Of a DNA stretch of 64,000 bases, positions 16,675 through 27,660 are shown piece after piece. Source of the DNA: Polyangiaceae bacterium (lineage in GTDB: Bacteria > Myxococcota_A > Polyangia > Polyangiales > Polyangiaceae). The translations under genes were made by a program, and so were the position numbers. Each line of letters starts with the position of its first letter. The first letter of the stretch is position 1. The notes below the pieces were generated by a model, which saw nothing but the letters and a program-made list of their open reading frames with translations, searched no databases and had not been told where the DNA came from. Location: positions 18,840 through 82,839 of the forward strand of contig JANXOF010000040.1 in NCBI GenBank assembly GCA_025353725.1, written 5' to 3'.

Positions 16675-17337
16675 ATGAAAACGTCGCGCCGGCGAACAGC
16701 GTCACGGGTCGTCGGGCTACTCGTCATGCTCGCGGCCGCCTTCCCGCTCGGCGTGGGCGCCATCCTGGGAGCCGTAGGGTGCGGAGACAAGTCGAGCATT
16801 CTTTCCCCTGACGGAGGAAACGTCGGGACGTCAGCGCGCACACCCACGGATGGCGGCAACCCGGGGTCGCTCGACGCCAGCCTTGCGACCGACGCGAGTG
16901 CCATCGTCGACGACTTAGCGTTGCCCCTGCCGATGACCGAAGATCTCGCGACCCGGATGCGGCACCTTCTCGAGGCCGTAGCCCAAAAGAACCCCGATCT
17001 CGGAAACGACGCGCTCTTTCCGCGAGACGCCTTCGTGGCCACCCGCGACGCCGCCGACCCGCCAAAAGCATGGGAGACAACCCTCTCAAATATGTTTCGA
17101 CGCGCCGTGGAGCGGAGTCATAAGCGCACGAAAGGCATTGAAGACGCCAAGTTCGTAGGCTTCGAACTCGGCCACGCCGTCACGCAGGGCGCCCCGAAAA
17201 AGCACGGATGGAAACGCCCTCTATGGCAAGTTAAGCATTCGAAGCTCACGTTCACGATTGAGGGCAAAGAGCGCCACCTCGAGATCGCCGAAATGACGGC
17301 GTGGCGAGGAGCCTGGTACGTAACTCGCTTGCGCTGA
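16675..17337 (+). CDS. Hypothetical lipoprotein
   Basis: About 220 residues with a lipoprotein signal: RRRT start, hydrophobic LLVMLAAAFPLGVG, lipobox AVGC followed by GDKSS. A Gly/Asp/Ser-rich linker with repeated DGG runs to about residue 75, then a compact, partly charged domain (TRMRHLLEAVAQKNPDLG, KKHGWKRPLWQVKHSKLTF). The family is not recognised. An alternative ATG at 16663 adds four residues; 16675 gives the more usual signal start. It follows serA in the same direction but looks like a separate unit, and it converges on rbfA. Confidence 0.65.
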   Translation: MKTSRRRTASRVVGLLVMLAAAFPLGVGAILGAVGCGDKSSILSPDGGNVGTSARTPTDGGNPGSLDASLATDASAIVDDLALPLPMTEDLATRMRHLLEAVAQKNPDLGNDALFPRDAFVATRDAADPPKAWETTLSNMFRRAVERSHKRTKGIEDAKFVGFELGHAVTQGAPKKHGWKRPLWQVKHSKLTFTIEGKERHLEIAEMTAWRGAWYVTRLR

Positions 17338-17458
17338 GCTTCGGGAGACGGACCCTCGCCGCGCACGCGCCCTGCCCTCACCAACGTGCCAGACACCGCC
17401 GTCCCAGACACCGCCGCCACGAGCGCGACGAATCAAAGGTGAAATCGAACGATGAAGA

Positions 17459-17848
17459 TCAGGCGCGGCTCTTCGCCTCGACCTTGACTTCTTCGAGGAG
17501 CTGATCGATGCGGTCGCGCTTTTCTTGACCCGCGTCGAACTCAAACTTGAGTTCCGGCGCGACTCGGAGCTGCAGGCGCACCGTGATGGCCTTTTTAAGG
17601 CGACCCGACGCGCGCTCGAGCCCCGTTTGCGTCTCCTTGATTCGCGCGTTTAGGAGTGGGCCGGGTGCCTCGAGAATGGCAAGCCTCCAAAACACCTTCG
17701 CGAGCCGCAAGTCTCCGCTCATCGTAACGCTCGAAACCACGAGCCCCGCCAGCCGCGGATCTCCAAGATCGCGCACTACCAGCTGCGCTAGCTCCTGCCG
17801 CAGCTGCGCGGCGACCCGAGCCGGCCGAGTATTTGCTTCGCCCGCCAT
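17459..17848 (-). CDS. rbfA: Ribosome-binding factor A
   Basis: About 129 residues of the RbfA family, a KH-fold factor for maturation of the 30S subunit and 16S rRNA. Typical features: RVAAQLRQELAQLVVRDLGDPRLAG near the start (the DPRLxG signature), VSSVTMSGDLRLAKVFW, and a C-terminal LRVAPELKFEFD. ATG 17848 (MAGEANTRPARV) carries a GGGAAG ribosome-binding site; the frame from 17959 adds an unconserved lead. It is the last gene of the rimP-nusA-ylxRQ-infB-rbfA block, 164 bases below infB. Confidence 0.92.
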   Translation of the reverse strand: MAGEANTRPARVAAQLRQELAQLVVRDLGDPRLAGLVVSSVTMSGDLRLAKVFWRLAILEAPGPLLNARIKETQTGLERASGRLKKAITVRLQLRVAPELKFEFDAGQEKRDRIDQLLEEVKVEAKSRA

Positions 17849-18012
17849 GCCGCTTCCCTCTCCAATCAATCTGTAAACAGAGACACAATGCCCGGGTACC
17901 TCGAACAAAGTACGTCGGAGTCCGTAATCACTTTCAACAAACGCGAAAACCTCTCTCACCCACCCCGCAACCCAGCGAGGAGAGTGAGAGAGGTATCGCG
18001 AGTCACCTAACC

Positions 18013-21000
18013 TCAGAGCCGCTGCTTGATCTCTTCGATCTCGAACGACTCGACGACGTCTTTCTCTTTCATCTCACTAAAGCCGTCGAGGCTAATGCCG
18101 CACTCGAAACCTTCCGAGACCTCTTTGACGTCATCCTTGAAGCGCTTGAGCGCCGCCACTTTGCCTTCCCAGATCTTTTGGCCGTCGCGCACGAGACGAG
18201 CATGACCGCCTCGCAACATTTTGCCAGAGACCACCATCGACCCCGCGACGATGACGCCACGAATCTTGAAGATAGCTCGAATCTCCGCCTTGCCAGACGG
18301 GCGCTCGACTTTGGTGGTGGGCAGCAAGCCCTCCATCGCAGCCTTCACGTCGTCCACGGCGCCGTAGATGATTGTGTAGAGCCGAATTTCGACTTTATTC
18401 TCATCCGCGAGCGAAGAAGACTTGCCTGCAGGTCGAACGTTGAATCCGATAAGAATCGCTTTCGAAGCGATCGCGAGGTTGACATCACCCTCGGTGATTG
18501 CCCCGACACCACCATGAATAATGGTGAGCTTTACCCGGTCGGTCGAGAGCTTGTTGAACGCATTGGCGAGTGCCTCGAGCGACCCTTGAACGTCCGCTTT
18601 GACGATGACCCGAAGCTCTTGTTGGTCCGCGGACTGCATCCGCTCGACGAGTCCGGCCAGCGAGATGCGGGCGTCGTCGCCGATGAGCGACTTGTCACGC
18701 TTTACCTTGCGGCTATCCGCAATTTCTTGAGCCTTCTTCGGATCCTTGACGGCGTGCAGCGGATCGCCCGCACCAGGGACGTCAGAGAGCCCAAGAATCT
18801 CCACCGGAGTCGACGGAGGCGCCTCGTGAACCTGCTTACCGTGTTCGTTCGTCATCGCACGAACCTTGCCGAAGCCAGGACCCGCGAGAACGAAATCCCC
18901 CACGCGGAGCGTACCTTCTTGAATCAGCACGCGCGCCACTGGCCCGCGGCCTCGATCAAGAAGAGCCTCCAAAACCACGCCACTGGCAGGTTTCTTCGGG
19001 TTCGCTTTCAGGTCGAGAACTTCCGCCTGAATACCAATCATTTCGAGCAGTTGCGGGATACCGTCCCCCGTCAACGCCGAGACATTCACGAAAATTGTGT
19101 CTCCGCCCCACTCTTCGGGCTGCAAGCCCTGGTCGACCAGCTCGCGCTTAACTCGATCGGGCTCGGCACTTGGCTTGTCCGTCTTGTTAATGGCGACAAT
19201 AATCGGGACTTTCGCGGCTTTCGCATGCGCGATAGCCTCTTTGGTCTGCGGCATCACTCCGTCATCGGCAGCGACCACTAGAACAACGATGTCTGTCGCT
19301 CCTGCACCACGCGCGCGCATCGCGGTGAACGCTTCGTGACCGGGCGTGTCGAGGAAGACGATAACTCCGCGCTCGGTTTTCACCTTGTAGGCGCCGATGT
19401 GCTGGGTGATCCCGCCCGCTTCTCCGGCGACCACATTCGCTTTACGAATCTTATCGAGAAGGCTTGTTTTGCCGTGATCGACATGGCCCATCACCGTTAC
19501 GACCGGCGGGCGGTGAATCGACCCTGCATCGACGACGACAGGCGCGGCATCGGCCACCCCAGCTGCCGCTCCGGTCTCCTCGCCGCGCGCCTCCGCGATG
19601 ATCTCTTCTTCGGTCTGGGCGACATCTTCGACTTCCCAGCCGAACTCGCCAGCAAGAATTTTAGCGGTATCGGCGTCGAGCGTGGTGTTGATGTGCACCC
19701 CCGTCATGCCCATGCCGAGGAGGCGAATCAGAAGCTCCGTCGCCTTCAGACTCATCTTCGCAGCCATTCCTGACAGCGTGATGTTTTCGTCGATCCGAAT
19801 AAGCTTCTTGTGCTCGGACATCTCTTTGGTGGAGACGTTGACTGGACCGCGTCGAACCGGCTGCATACCGGGTCGGCCGCGCCCTCCCATTCCCATTCCC
19901 ATTCCCCCGCGACCCATCATGCCGCCGGGACCGCGTTGCTGTCCCGGTCGCATGCCCATACCAGGGCGCACGACGTTGGCACCCGCGCGCGGGTCATACT
20001 GGACACGGCGCTGAAGCGCACTCGCGGGACCGCCCCCGATTCCAGTTCGGGGAGCGTTCATCGGCGTTGGCATTGGCACGCCCGGTCGACCGGCCCAATA
20101 CTCTACGCCGGTTTTCGGTGGGGAAGACGCGCGAGGCGGCGTCGCTGGAGCGACGCTCTTCGAGTCCACCGCAGACGCAGCCACTGCCACTGGGGGAAGC
20201 TCAGAAACGATCAGCCTGGACGACGGAGCCGCCGGCGCTGGAAGCGCAGCCGAGGACGAGGTTCCCGAAGCACCCACCGCTGCTGTCGACGCACGATCGG
20301 GTGAAGGCACGGGCGCGGATACCTCCAACTCGGCGGGCGCACCGAGTGAAGTCGGGACTGAATTCGGAGGCGACGCCATAGCCATGCTGCCTTGGGCGGC
20401 CATGACCTCTGCGAAGGTTTGTTCTGGCGCGGCTTCCGACGCCTCCGCCAACACGTTCACGGGTAGGCTAGCCCTGTCGACGATAGGGGCTTCTAAGCCA
20501 ACCGTGGCTCGACTGCCGCCCTCGGCGTCAGAAGGAGCATTGGATTGCTCCAGCGGCTTGTCACCACCCGGGGTGAAGGCTGGTGCGGGCGGAGCGACCG
20601 CGTCTTGAGACGCGCCGCCAGCCTCGGGAAGGCGTGGAGACTGGAGGTCAGTGCGGGCGCTAAGCGTCGGACTACTTTTGGTCGCCGCCGGCACGCGTGC
20701 CTTGCTGTCGCTCTCAAGATTAGCTGAGCTTTGCGGGAGCGCCTGACTCGATGCGCGCTCCCGACCCTGGATAGCCAGGTTAGGAAGCGAACCCGTATCG
20801 CGGGAATCGCGGGAAGAAACGAGCGAAACAGAACTCGGCGGCTGAGGTGCAACCGACGCGACACTCGTCGTGCTCATCGCCGGACTGCTCCCCGCCGCAG
20901 CCGTGGCTACGGAAGGTCCAGAAGGCGCACTCGCCTCGACCCCGCCAGGCTTTGCCACCGCCCGACGCTTCAGAACTGTACCCGCCCCACGACGGATGCG

Positions 21001-21186
21001 CTCCTCGACTACGTCATGTGTTTTCTGCTTTTCGAGATTGCGCTTCAGACGTTCCACCGCATCGACGTCCACGGACGACATGTGGTTGCGAACGTCGGTA
21101 ACACCGATCGACTGGAAGAGCCCTACCACCGCCTTTGGATCAAGGTTTAGCTGCTTCGCGACTTCGTAGACTCGGACCTTGCTCAT
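18013..21186 (-). CDS. infB: Translation initiation factor IF-2
   Basis: A 1057-residue GTPase that places initiator tRNA on the 30S subunit. The N-terminus [20 protein letters not shown] is an IF2_N module. About residues 90-390 are an Ala/Pro/Ser-rich linker of low complexity, and about 410-450 a Gly/Met/Arg-rich stretch ([15 protein letters not shown]). The G domain starts near 560: G1 GHVDHGKTS (Gly567), G3 DTPGHEAF, G4 NKTDK, then domains II, III and IV. The long linker makes it larger than enterobacterial IF-2 but is usual for this lineage. ATG 21186 overlaps the ylxRQ stop as ATGA; the frame from 21207 adds seven residues of no value. Confidence 0.97.
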   Translation of the reverse strand: MSKVRVYEVAKQLNLDPKAVVGLFQSIGVTDVRNHMSSVDVDAVERLKRNLEKQKTHDVVEERIRRGAGTVLKRRAVAKPGGVEASAPSGPSVATAAAGSSPAMSTTSVASVAPQPPSSVSLVSSRDSRDTGSLPNLAIQGRERASSQALPQSSANLESDSKARVPAATKSSPTLSARTDLQSPRLPEAGGASQDAVAPPAPAFTPGGDKPLEQSNAPSDAEGGSRATVGLEAPIVDRASLPVNVLAEASEAAPEQTFAEVMAAQGSMAMASPPNSVPTSLGAPAELEVSAPVPSPDRASTAAVGASGTSSSAALPAPAAPSSRLIVSELPPVAVAASAVDSKSVAPATPPRASSPPKTGVEYWAGRPGVPMPTPMNAPRTGIGGGPASALQRRVQYDPRAGANVVRPGMGMRPGQQRGPGGMMGRGGMGMGMGGRGRPGMQPVRRGPVNVSTKEMSEHKKLIRIDENITLSGMAAKMSLKATELLIRLLGMGMTGVHINTTLDADTAKILAGEFGWEVEDVAQTEEEIIAEARGEETGAAAGVADAAPVVVDAGSIHRPPVVTVMGHVDHGKTSLLDKIRKANVVAGEAGGITQHIGAYKVKTERGVIVFLDTPGHEAFTAMRARGAGATDIVVLVVAADDGVMPQTKEAIAHAKAAKVPIIVAINKTDKPSAEPDRVKRELVDQGLQPEEWGGDTIFVNVSALTGDGIPQLLEMIGIQAEVLDLKANPKKPASGVVLEALLDRGRGPVARVLIQEGTLRVGDFVLAGPGFGKVRAMTNEHGKQVHEAPPSTPVEILGLSDVPGAGDPLHAVKDPKKAQEIADSRKVKRDKSLIGDDARISLAGLVERMQSADQQELRVIVKADVQGSLEALANAFNKLSTDRVKLTIIHGGVGAITEGDVNLAIASKAILIGFNVRPAGKSSSLADENKVEIRLYTIIYGAVDDVKAAMEGLLPTTKVERPSGKAEIRAIFKIRGVIVAGSMVVSGKMLRGGHARLVRDGQKIWEGKVAALKRFKDDVKEVSEGFECGISLDGFSEMKEKDVVESFEIEEIKQRL

Positions 21187-21854
21187 CGATCCTCCGACGA
21201 CCACCATGCTTCACTCCTTGCTCCTGCAAATGGCAGCGCCATACTGCGTGCGCTTCCGATCGCTTTGGCCACGCCTTCGTGAAGCACGGCACACACGGCA
21301 ACTTCGTCGCGACCAAAAATCGCGCCGAGTCGCTGCTTATTTCCAAACACTACTGCCCGACCCAACCCAACGGCATCGTGAACCTCGGGGAGCTTCGAAG
21401 CGGCAGCCGCATCACAAGCCACCACAAGAAGAACAGCGGAGCCATCGCGATACGCTGCACGAACCACATCTGCGCCAGCGATGGCCTGCTTCGCTCGGCG
21501 AGCGCCTGCGAGCAAGCCGTCGATTCGACGCTCTGCTGCCTCTGTCATTTGAGTACTGAATGACTCTAGTGACCCTTCGACCTTACACTTGAAAACCTTC
21601 GAAAATCCGCCTCGAAGCGCGCGCTGTACGCACGCCGTAGACGCGTGCACGTGGGAACCGCGACCGAACCGCGAGTCTGCCAAATCGACCGCAAGGCACG
21701 CAGACGGTTCAGAATCCAATCGTGCCTCACGCGGGCCTAAAACGACGCGCACGAGAAGGTCCGCAGAGTCGCGAATAGCGCAACCGGCGCACTGACGCCG
21801 CGGACCGGGAATTCCCGCCTCGCTGCGCTCGTCATGCTGTTTTGACACCGCCAT
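21183..21854 (-). CDS. YlxR-YlxQ fusion (DUF448 + L7Ae-like RNA-binding domain)
   Basis: A 223-residue protein fusing two small RNA-binding families that are separate genes in Bacillus. Residues about 15-85 are YlxR/DUF448: PRRQCAGCAIRD near the start (the family motif is RxCxxC) and GRGSHVHASTACVQRAL. Residues about 110-205 are an L7Ae/YlxQ-like domain: LLAGARRAKQAIAGADVV, LLVVACDAAAASK and AVVFGNKQRLGAIFGRDEVAV. It lies between nusA and infB as expected. ATG 21854 has AGGAGA upstream; a TTG three bases earlier is the alternative. It is coupled to infB by an ATGA overlap. Confidence 0.88.
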   Translation of the reverse strand: MAVSKQHDERSEAGIPGPRRQCAGCAIRDSADLLVRVVLGPREARLDSEPSACLAVDLADSRFGRGSHVHASTACVQRALRGGFSKVFKCKVEGSLESFSTQMTEAAERRIDGLLAGARRAKQAIAGADVVRAAYRDGSAVLLVVACDAAAASKLPEVHDAVGLGRAVVFGNKQRLGAIFGRDEVAVCAVLHEGVAKAIGSARSMALPFAGARSEAWWSSEDR

Positions 21855-21924
21855 CAACTTAATAAAATCTCCTCGTGAAGCATTTCTAAAGAAGCTCGTG
21901 AATTACCCGCGATAACGATACGCC

Positions 21925-23691
21925 TTAGGACAACGCAGAAGAACTATCGGACGCGACGACGATATCCGTCGATGATGCGGCCGCGTGCGCCGCGACAGCG
22001 GCCACAGTGGCCTTTCTCGCAGCCTCGATCCCTCGCCAGTCGCTCTGAACGAACTGCTCAGCGCCCTTCCGGAGAGCACGAGCTTTCTTCGGGCCCATCC
22101 CCGTTTTCGTGGCCAGCCTATCTTCATCTTCGCGCAACAGCTCATCGACACTGCGGTAGCCTGCGTCTGCAAGCATTTGCACTGTTCGTTCGCCGACGCC
22201 ACGAACCAAGAGCAGTTTGTCTGATTCGGTCAGAGGCTCGAGCTTCGCCGAAGCGGCAACAACTCTCTCCTGCCGCAGACGCTCCATCGTAGCCTCGGCC
22301 GCGTCGCGAATACTCACGGCGTTCTCAGAACCTACGCCCTGAATTCCGCCGAGCTCCTCTGTCGACGCCTCTGCGACCTCCTCCAGCGCGCGGAAGCCCA
22401 TCCGGTACATGCTCCGGGCGACCTGCTCCGTCACGCCGTCGATGCGGCCAAGCTGAGCAATGGCATCCTCCTCCATTTGCTTGAATTTGGATTCGCTAAT
22501 GATGTCGAGCTTCCAGCCGGTAAGGTGCCAAGCAAGCCGGACGTTCTGCCCCTTGCGCCCGATCGCGAGCGAGAGCTTTTCGTCGGGGACGACAAGTTCC
22601 ATGCGGCCATCGGCCTCGTTAACGATGACCTTATTGACTTCCGCTGGCTGAATCGCAGCGCAGACGAAACGTGCGGGGTCGCGGTCCCAGGGAACGATAT
22701 CGATCTTTTCCCCACGTAGTTCCTGAACAACGGCTTGGACTCGCGAGCCTTTCATTCCTACGCACGCCCCGACGGGGTCGACGTCGGCATCACGGCTCAT
22801 CACTGCAATCTTGGACCGCGCGCCCGGCTCACGAGCACACGCAACAATCTTTACAATCCCCTCGTAGATCTCAGGAACCTCGCTCTCGAAGAGCTTCTCG
22901 ACAAGTTTTCCGTCAGAACGTGAAAGAATAATCTGCGGACCACGGGCTTCCCGATCGATATCCTTGAGCAGCGCGACGATTCGGTCGCCTGGACGATACG
23001 TCTCACGCGGTGTCTGCTCGCGAAACGGCAGAACGCCCTCGGCTCGCCCCAAGTCGACAATAAGATTATTGCCTTTCTCGAACCGTCGGACGACACCTTT
23101 GATGAGCTCGCCCTTCTTGTCCTTGAACTCATTGAAGATGATGTCGCGCTCTTCGTCGCGCACCCGCTGAATGAGGACCTGTTTAGCAGTTTGTGCCGCG
23201 ATTCGTCCGAAGGACGATCGAGCCTGCTTGACCATGAGGAGGTCACCGAACTCCTTGTCCTGATCGATGGCCTTCCGGGCATCGCTCGGGTGCCAGAAGA
23301 TTTGGAAGCCGAGCTCCTCACCGATTTCGGCTTCGAGGCCAGCCTTTTGAGCGTCCTCGAGTGCGATCTCGCGCTCGTCGTCAGAGACGTCATCGACGAC
23401 CGTCATGAATTGGAAGAGGTCGACTTGACCTGTCTCTTCGCTAAATGTCGCCTGAAGCTCTCGGTTGAGTCCGAAAACGCTTTGCGCAGCCTTCAAAATC
23501 GCTTCTTCAACCGTCTTAACTAGACGGCCGCGGTCGATTCCTTTTTCCTTGGCGACCATTTCGATCGCTTGGAGGAGGCTGCCTTCGCTGGAGGGGGCTT
23601 GCTGCTGAGTGGCCATGGCTTTCCTCTTCGAGCTCCGACTCGTACTTTTCGAGGGGAGCGCCTGCGCCGTTGTGTCTTCGCTGGACAGCAT
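21925..23691 (-). CDS. nusA: Transcription termination/antitermination protein NusA
   Basis: Up to 588 residues with the NusA layout: N-terminal RNAP-binding domain ([19 protein letters not shown]), S1 domain ([22 protein letters not shown]), KH domains ([36 protein letters not shown]), then two helix-hairpin-helix repeats ([38 protein letters not shown]). ATG 23691 shares a base with the rimP stop (TGATG) and has AGGAGG eight bases upstream, so coupled initiation there is likely. It adds 25 Ser/Lys-rich residues before the conserved start; an internal ATG at 23616 with AGAGGAAA is the alternative. Confidence 0.96.
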   Translation of the reverse strand: MLSSEDTTAQALPSKSTSRSSKRKAMATQQQAPSSEGSLLQAIEMVAKEKGIDRGRLVKTVEEAILKAAQSVFGLNRELQATFSEETGQVDLFQFMTVVDDVSDDEREIALEDAQKAGLEAEIGEELGFQIFWHPSDARKAIDQDKEFGDLLMVKQARSSFGRIAAQTAKQVLIQRVRDEERDIIFNEFKDKKGELIKGVVRRFEKGNNLIVDLGRAEGVLPFREQTPRETYRPGDRIVALLKDIDREARGPQIILSRSDGKLVEKLFESEVPEIYEGIVKIVACAREPGARSKIAVMSRDADVDPVGACVGMKGSRVQAVVQELRGEKIDIVPWDRDPARFVCAAIQPAEVNKVIVNEADGRMELVVPDEKLSLAIGRKGQNVRLAWHLTGWKLDIISESKFKQMEEDAIAQLGRIDGVTEQVARSMYRMGFRALEEVAEASTEELGGIQGVGSENAVSIRDAAEATMERLRQERVVAASAKLEPLTESDKLLLVRGVGERTVQMLADAGYRSVDELLREDEDRLATKTGMGPKKARALRKGAEQFVQSDWRGIEAARKATVAAVAAHAAASSTDIVVASDSSSALS

Positions 23692-24302
23692 CAGGACCTC
23701 CTCTTTTTCTTTGCACTACTCACGGGTTTCGGTGCCGGGCCGAACTCGAACACAAGTCGAGCCGACACGACATCCTCGAGCTGAACTGAATAACTTCCTG
23801 TTGCTTTCGCGCTGTCTCCCGAGCCAGAGACGTCGCTATCGATGTCGAGGGTAAGCGTCTGACCGATTAGCGCTCCCAGGCGACCGACGAGGACCTTTTG
23901 TCCCTCTGCCCCCGTAGCCCCAGGGCCAAGCTTTAGCATTGCCTTCTCGCCCGCGAACCGAACAAACTCTTCCGGCCGGCGCAAGGTTCGCTCAACACCA
24001 GGTGACCCGACCTCAAGACTGTAGCGATGAGGAATGGGGTCACTGACGTCGAGCGCGGGCGAAAGGTCGCGAGCGATGTTCGAGCAAAGCTCGAGGTCGA
24101 CCGCCGCGTCCTTCGTGCTCAACTTGTCGACCATCGCTCCGCGCCGTTCGACGTAGACGCGAAGGACCCAGCCGTTCTCGTTCTTCAGCTCGAAATCGCA
24201 CAGCTCAGCACCATGCGCTGACACAACCGGCTCGATCACGGCACGCAGGCGCGTCCGGTCAACCGACGGTGTGCTTTTCTTCTCGCGGGTGTCTGCGATC
24301 AT
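23691..24302 (-). CDS. rimP: Ribosome maturation factor RimP
   Basis: About 203 residues of the RimP (YhbC) family, needed for 30S assembly. Motifs: LRAVIEPVVSAHGAELCDFE at the N-terminus, DAAVDLELCSNIARDLSPAL, and the signature YSLEVGSPGVERTLRRPEEF, then a C-terminal SH3-like part. An acidic to basic tail ends in AKKKRRS. ATG 24302 (MIADTREKKS) was chosen; the frame from 24482 carries an unconserved 60-residue lead. It is first in the rimP-nusA-ylxRQ-infB-rbfA operon. Between it and the efflux gene upstream (24303-24513) are a T-run on the minus strand near 24404 and the 13-bp palindrome CCACGGTCCGTGG at 24498-24510, which could help end the efflux transcript. Confidence 0.93.
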   Translation of the reverse strand: MIADTREKKSTPSVDRTRLRAVIEPVVSAHGAELCDFELKNENGWVLRVYVERRGAMVDKLSTKDAAVDLELCSNIARDLSPALDVSDPIPHRYSLEVGSPGVERTLRRPEEFVRFAGEKAMLKLGPGATGAEGQKVLVGRLGALIGQTLTLDIDSDVSGSGDSAKATGSYSVQLEDVVSARLVFEFGPAPKPVSSAKKKRRS

Positions 24303-24513
24303 CGGTGGTTTGGGGCTGCGGTCCTGATGCGGGTTTCGAGGCTGGTCAAGCGGAGTTGGTAGAAATCGAATCGGGCTGCGCGGAATGACGAGCGAAAGAC
24401 AAAAAAATAGCGGGCCGCGTAATTGGGGTCCGCCAGGCGTCCGACCAACTTGGGGTCGCATAGATAGCTTGGAACGTCCCACTGATCAACCTGTCCCCCA
24501 CGGTCCGTGGTCG

Positions 24514-27500
24514 TTAGGTCAAATGCTGTCTCCGCCGAGCTCTCCGCTCGAACGCGCCGTGGACGAGAACGAGGATGGGCGGCTGCACGACACGAGCGAC
24601 GATGGCCAACGCGATCGCGCCTCCGATAACCACGACGGCAAGCGGCTTTTGCGTTTCTGAGCCGATTCCGTGTGAAAGTGCGGCCGGAAGGAGGCCGAAA
24701 AGCGCGATCAGGGTTGTCATGAGAACCGGTCTGAACCGCTTAACGCTCGCGTCGAGTGCGGCCTCCTCGACAGTCATCCGGGGCGCTCCGTCGGTACTCT
24801 CGATGGCCCGTACCCGCTGGAAGTGAGAAACCACGAGGATCGCGTCCTGGATAGCGATGCCGAAGACGGAGATGAATCCCATGGCCGCGGAGACTGAGAA
24901 ACTCATACCGGCAACGAACAGGGCCATGACGCCTCCAGCGCACGCGACAGGAATGTTAAGGAGGACAACAAACGTGTTCACACCGCTGCGAACCGACCCG
25001 AACACGAGCAGCCCGATAACAAGCAGCGTCGCGGGGATGATGAGCGCAAGCCTGCGCTGCGCCTCTCGCAATTCGTTGATTTCGCCGCTCCAGGCGAGGT
25101 GAACGTCGGCGCCGGTCGGAACCTTAGAGGCGACCTTCGCTTGGGCTTCGGCGACGGTGCTTTCGAGGTCACGACCACGCACCGAAAACTTAATCGGAGT
25201 GTAACGCGTGCCGTCTTCGCGGAAGACGATGGCTGGGCTGTCTTCAGTCGTGACCTCGGCGATCTGCGCGAGAGGAACAGGCGTACCTTCAGGGGTAAAG
25301 ATCATAAGCTCTTTAATCGCCTCTATGGACTCGCGATACGGCGCGAGCCAACGCACCGTGAGGTCAAACCGCCTGTCGCCTTCGACGACTTGTGTAGCGG
25401 CCGTTCCACCGATGGCGGCTTGCACTACGGACTCCACGTTCCCCGTGTTTAGGCCGTAACGCGAACACATCTGACGGTCAGGCACGATCTTGATCGTCGG
25501 CTGACCACTCGAGCGGACAAGCCCGAGGTCGCGGACGCCGTTGACCTCCCCGAGCACCCCCGTGATCTGCTCGGCGATTTTCTCATTCCTCACCACGTCG
25601 GGGCCAAAAACTTTGATCGAATTTTCGCCCTTCACCCCGCTCATCGCCTCCTCCACGTTGTCGGAGACCATCTGCGAGAAGTTAAAGAGAATGCCTGGAA
25701 AAGCCTCGCCGAGCTCTTTCGAAAGCGTCTCCGTGAGCTTCTCCTTCGTGAGGCCCTTTCGCCACTCATCGATCGGTCGCAGCGGAGCAAAAAGTTCGAT
25801 GTTGTGGAAGCCCGCGACGTCGGTGCCGTCATCGGGGCGGCCGAGCTGCGAGATGACCGTGGCGACTTCGGGGTTCGCGCGATTCTGCTCGGTGCAGGCG
25901 TCTGAAGCCGGGCAGCCGCGAAGAATGGCCCGCATGCGACCGACGTACTTCGAGGATTGCTCGAGCGAGACACTGGTCGGAAGGGTGGCGCGGATCCACA
26001 AGTTACCCTCCTCGAGCTTCGGCATGAACTCACCACCCAGCGTCTTGAAAAGGACTAGTCCGACAAAGACGGGAAGCAGCCCTCCCGTCAACGCGACGCG
26101 AGGGCGGCGGATACCGAACCGGAAAATGGGAAGATACAGACGCTTCAAATGGCGCGTGACGAAGCTGTCCTTCTCCTCGGAACCTATTGTGATGAGCTTC
26201 GAAGCAAGCGCCGGCGTCAGTGAAAGGGCCAGAAAAATAGCGCCACCGATGGCAAACGCGTACGTGTGCGCCATCGGCGAAAAGATCACTCCCGCCACGC
26301 CAGTCATCGTAAAAAGTGGCAAAAACGCGACGCCAATGATGAGCGTGGCGAAACCAAGAGGGCGCGCGACCTGCGCCGCTCCCGCCGTGATGCGCTCCTG
26401 AATCGACCCGCGGCCGCTCGGCCCGAGGAAGTGGAAGATGCTCTCCATCACGATCACCGTCGAGTCGGCAACGATTCCGAAGTCGATGGCGCCTATGGAG
26501 ATCAAGTTCGCGGGGGTTCCGGTGGCGACCATTCCGCAGAAAGCGGCGAGGAGCGCGAGCGGGATGTTGAGCGCGGTGATGAGAGCAGCGCGTGCATGCC
26601 CAAGAAAAAGGAACAGAATAACCGTGACTAGACCCATGCCGACCAACACGTTTTCGAGCACCGTGTGGGTCGTCAGAGCGACGAGGTTGCCGCGATCGTA
26701 ATAGGGCACGATCTCCATCCCGGCGGGCAGAAGGCGATTCGCTCGAATGAGCTCAACCCGCTCGTGAATACCTTTCAACGTGCTCGGGGTTTCACCGCCG
26801 TATCGCATCAGTACGGTCCCCTGGACGATGTCGTCGCGATCGTCGTGGCCAACAATGCCGAGACGCGGAGAGTGCCCGATAGTAACGGTCGCCACATCAC
26901 GGACGCGGATGGGAACGCCGGTGCGCGCCGCCACCACGATGGCCTCGATGTCGTGGACGTCGCGGAGCAAGCCTACTCCCCGAATGGTGTAGGCTTGCTC
27001 CCCGAGCGTCAGCCTTTGGCCGCCAACGTTTTGGTTCGAGCTTGAAATTGCTGTAAGGAGTTGGTCGAGGTTGACCGCGTAAGCGCGCAAGCGGAACGGG
27101 TCGACGTTGACTTGGTACTGCTTTGTTTCCCCGCCGAACGAAACGACGTCGACAACCCCCGGAACTTGCTTGAATTGCCGCTCGAGAACCCAGTCTTGAG
27201 CCGTTTTTAGCTCGCGGAGACTGTGGCCCTTTCCGACCAACTCGTAGCGAAAAACCTCGCCAATCGCGTTCCAAGGACTGATTTGCGGATGAACCCCCTC
27301 CGGCAACGTGATCATCATGAGGCGGTTGAGCACCTCTTGGCGCGCGGACTCGTAGGTGGTTCCCCAGCGGAAGTAGCACTTTACGTCGCCGAGGCCGAAC
27401 AGCGACTGGGACCGCGTATGCTCGAGGCCTGGCATTCCCGCGAGGCCAATTTCAAGCGGTACGGTAACGTAGCGCTCCACGTCTTCCGCGCTCATGCCGT

Positions 27501-27660
27501 CAGGCTGCGCAAGTATTTCGACGAGAGGCGGAACGGGATTCGGGTACGCCTCGATGTCAAGCTCGCGGTACGACCACCCACCCGCGCACGCAAGCGCGAC
27601 AGCCATCAAGAACATGAGGACGGGGGCGCGGACCGCCCACGCGACAAGCCGCTCGATCAT
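24514..27660 (-). CDS. czcA: CzcA-type heavy-metal efflux RND pump
   Basis: A 1048-residue inner-membrane RND transporter of the heavy-metal efflux group, driven by protons. It has the usual two homologous halves, each a membrane segment, a large periplasmic loop and five more membrane segments. The proton-relay signature in the fourth membrane segment reads AIDFGIVADSTVIVMES, with Asp393, Asp399 and Glu406 in the expected places; the usual VDG is ADS here. Start and stop of adjacent genes overlap (ATGA), giving an outer-membrane channel, adaptor and pump operon. Metal specificity (Co/Zn/Cd, Ni or Cu) cannot be read with confidence. Confidence 0.93.
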   Translation of the reverse strand: MIERLVAWAVRAPVLMFLMAVALACAGGWSYRELDIEAYPNPVPPLVEILAQPDGMSAEDVERYVTVPLEIGLAGMPGLEHTRSQSLFGLGDVKCYFRWGTTYESARQEVLNRLMMITLPEGVHPQISPWNAIGEVFRYELVGKGHSLRELKTAQDWVLERQFKQVPGVVDVVSFGGETKQYQVNVDPFRLRAYAVNLDQLLTAISSSNQNVGGQRLTLGEQAYTIRGVGLLRDVHDIEAIVVAARTGVPIRVRDVATVTIGHSPRLGIVGHDDRDDIVQGTVLMRYGGETPSTLKGIHERVELIRANRLLPAGMEIVPYYDRGNLVALTTHTVLENVLVGMGLVTVILFLFLGHARAALITALNIPLALLAAFCGMVATGTPANLISIGAIDFGIVADSTVIVMESIFHFLGPSGRGSIQERITAGAAQVARPLGFATLIIGVAFLPLFTMTGVAGVIFSPMAHTYAFAIGGAIFLALSLTPALASKLITIGSEEKDSFVTRHLKRLYLPIFRFGIRRPRVALTGGLLPVFVGLVLFKTLGGEFMPKLEEGNLWIRATLPTSVSLEQSSKYVGRMRAILRGCPASDACTEQNRANPEVATVISQLGRPDDGTDVAGFHNIELFAPLRPIDEWRKGLTKEKLTETLSKELGEAFPGILFNFSQMVSDNVEEAMSGVKGENSIKVFGPDVVRNEKIAEQITGVLGEVNGVRDLGLVRSSGQPTIKIVPDRQMCSRYGLNTGNVESVVQAAIGGTAATQVVEGDRRFDLTVRWLAPYRESIEAIKELMIFTPEGTPVPLAQIAEVTTEDSPAIVFREDGTRYTPIKFSVRGRDLESTVAEAQAKVASKVPTGADVHLAWSGEINELREAQRRLALIIPATLLVIGLLVFGSVRSGVNTFVVLLNIPVACAGGVMALFVAGMSFSVSAAMGFISVFGIAIQDAILVVSHFQRVRAIESTDGAPRMTVEEAALDASVKRFRPVLMTTLIALFGLLPAALSHGIGSETQKPLAVVVIGGAIALAIVARVVQPPILVLVHGAFERRARRRQHLT

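Noticed and set aside
17833..19281. 482-codon plus-strand frame antisense to infB
   Set aside because: It is the mirror of a certain infB gene; the length is explained by GC-rich codon structure.
24380..24420. Minus-strand T-run as a terminator of the efflux operon
   Set aside because: The run of seven T is real, but no stable hairpin directly precedes it, so I noted it only in the rimP entry.
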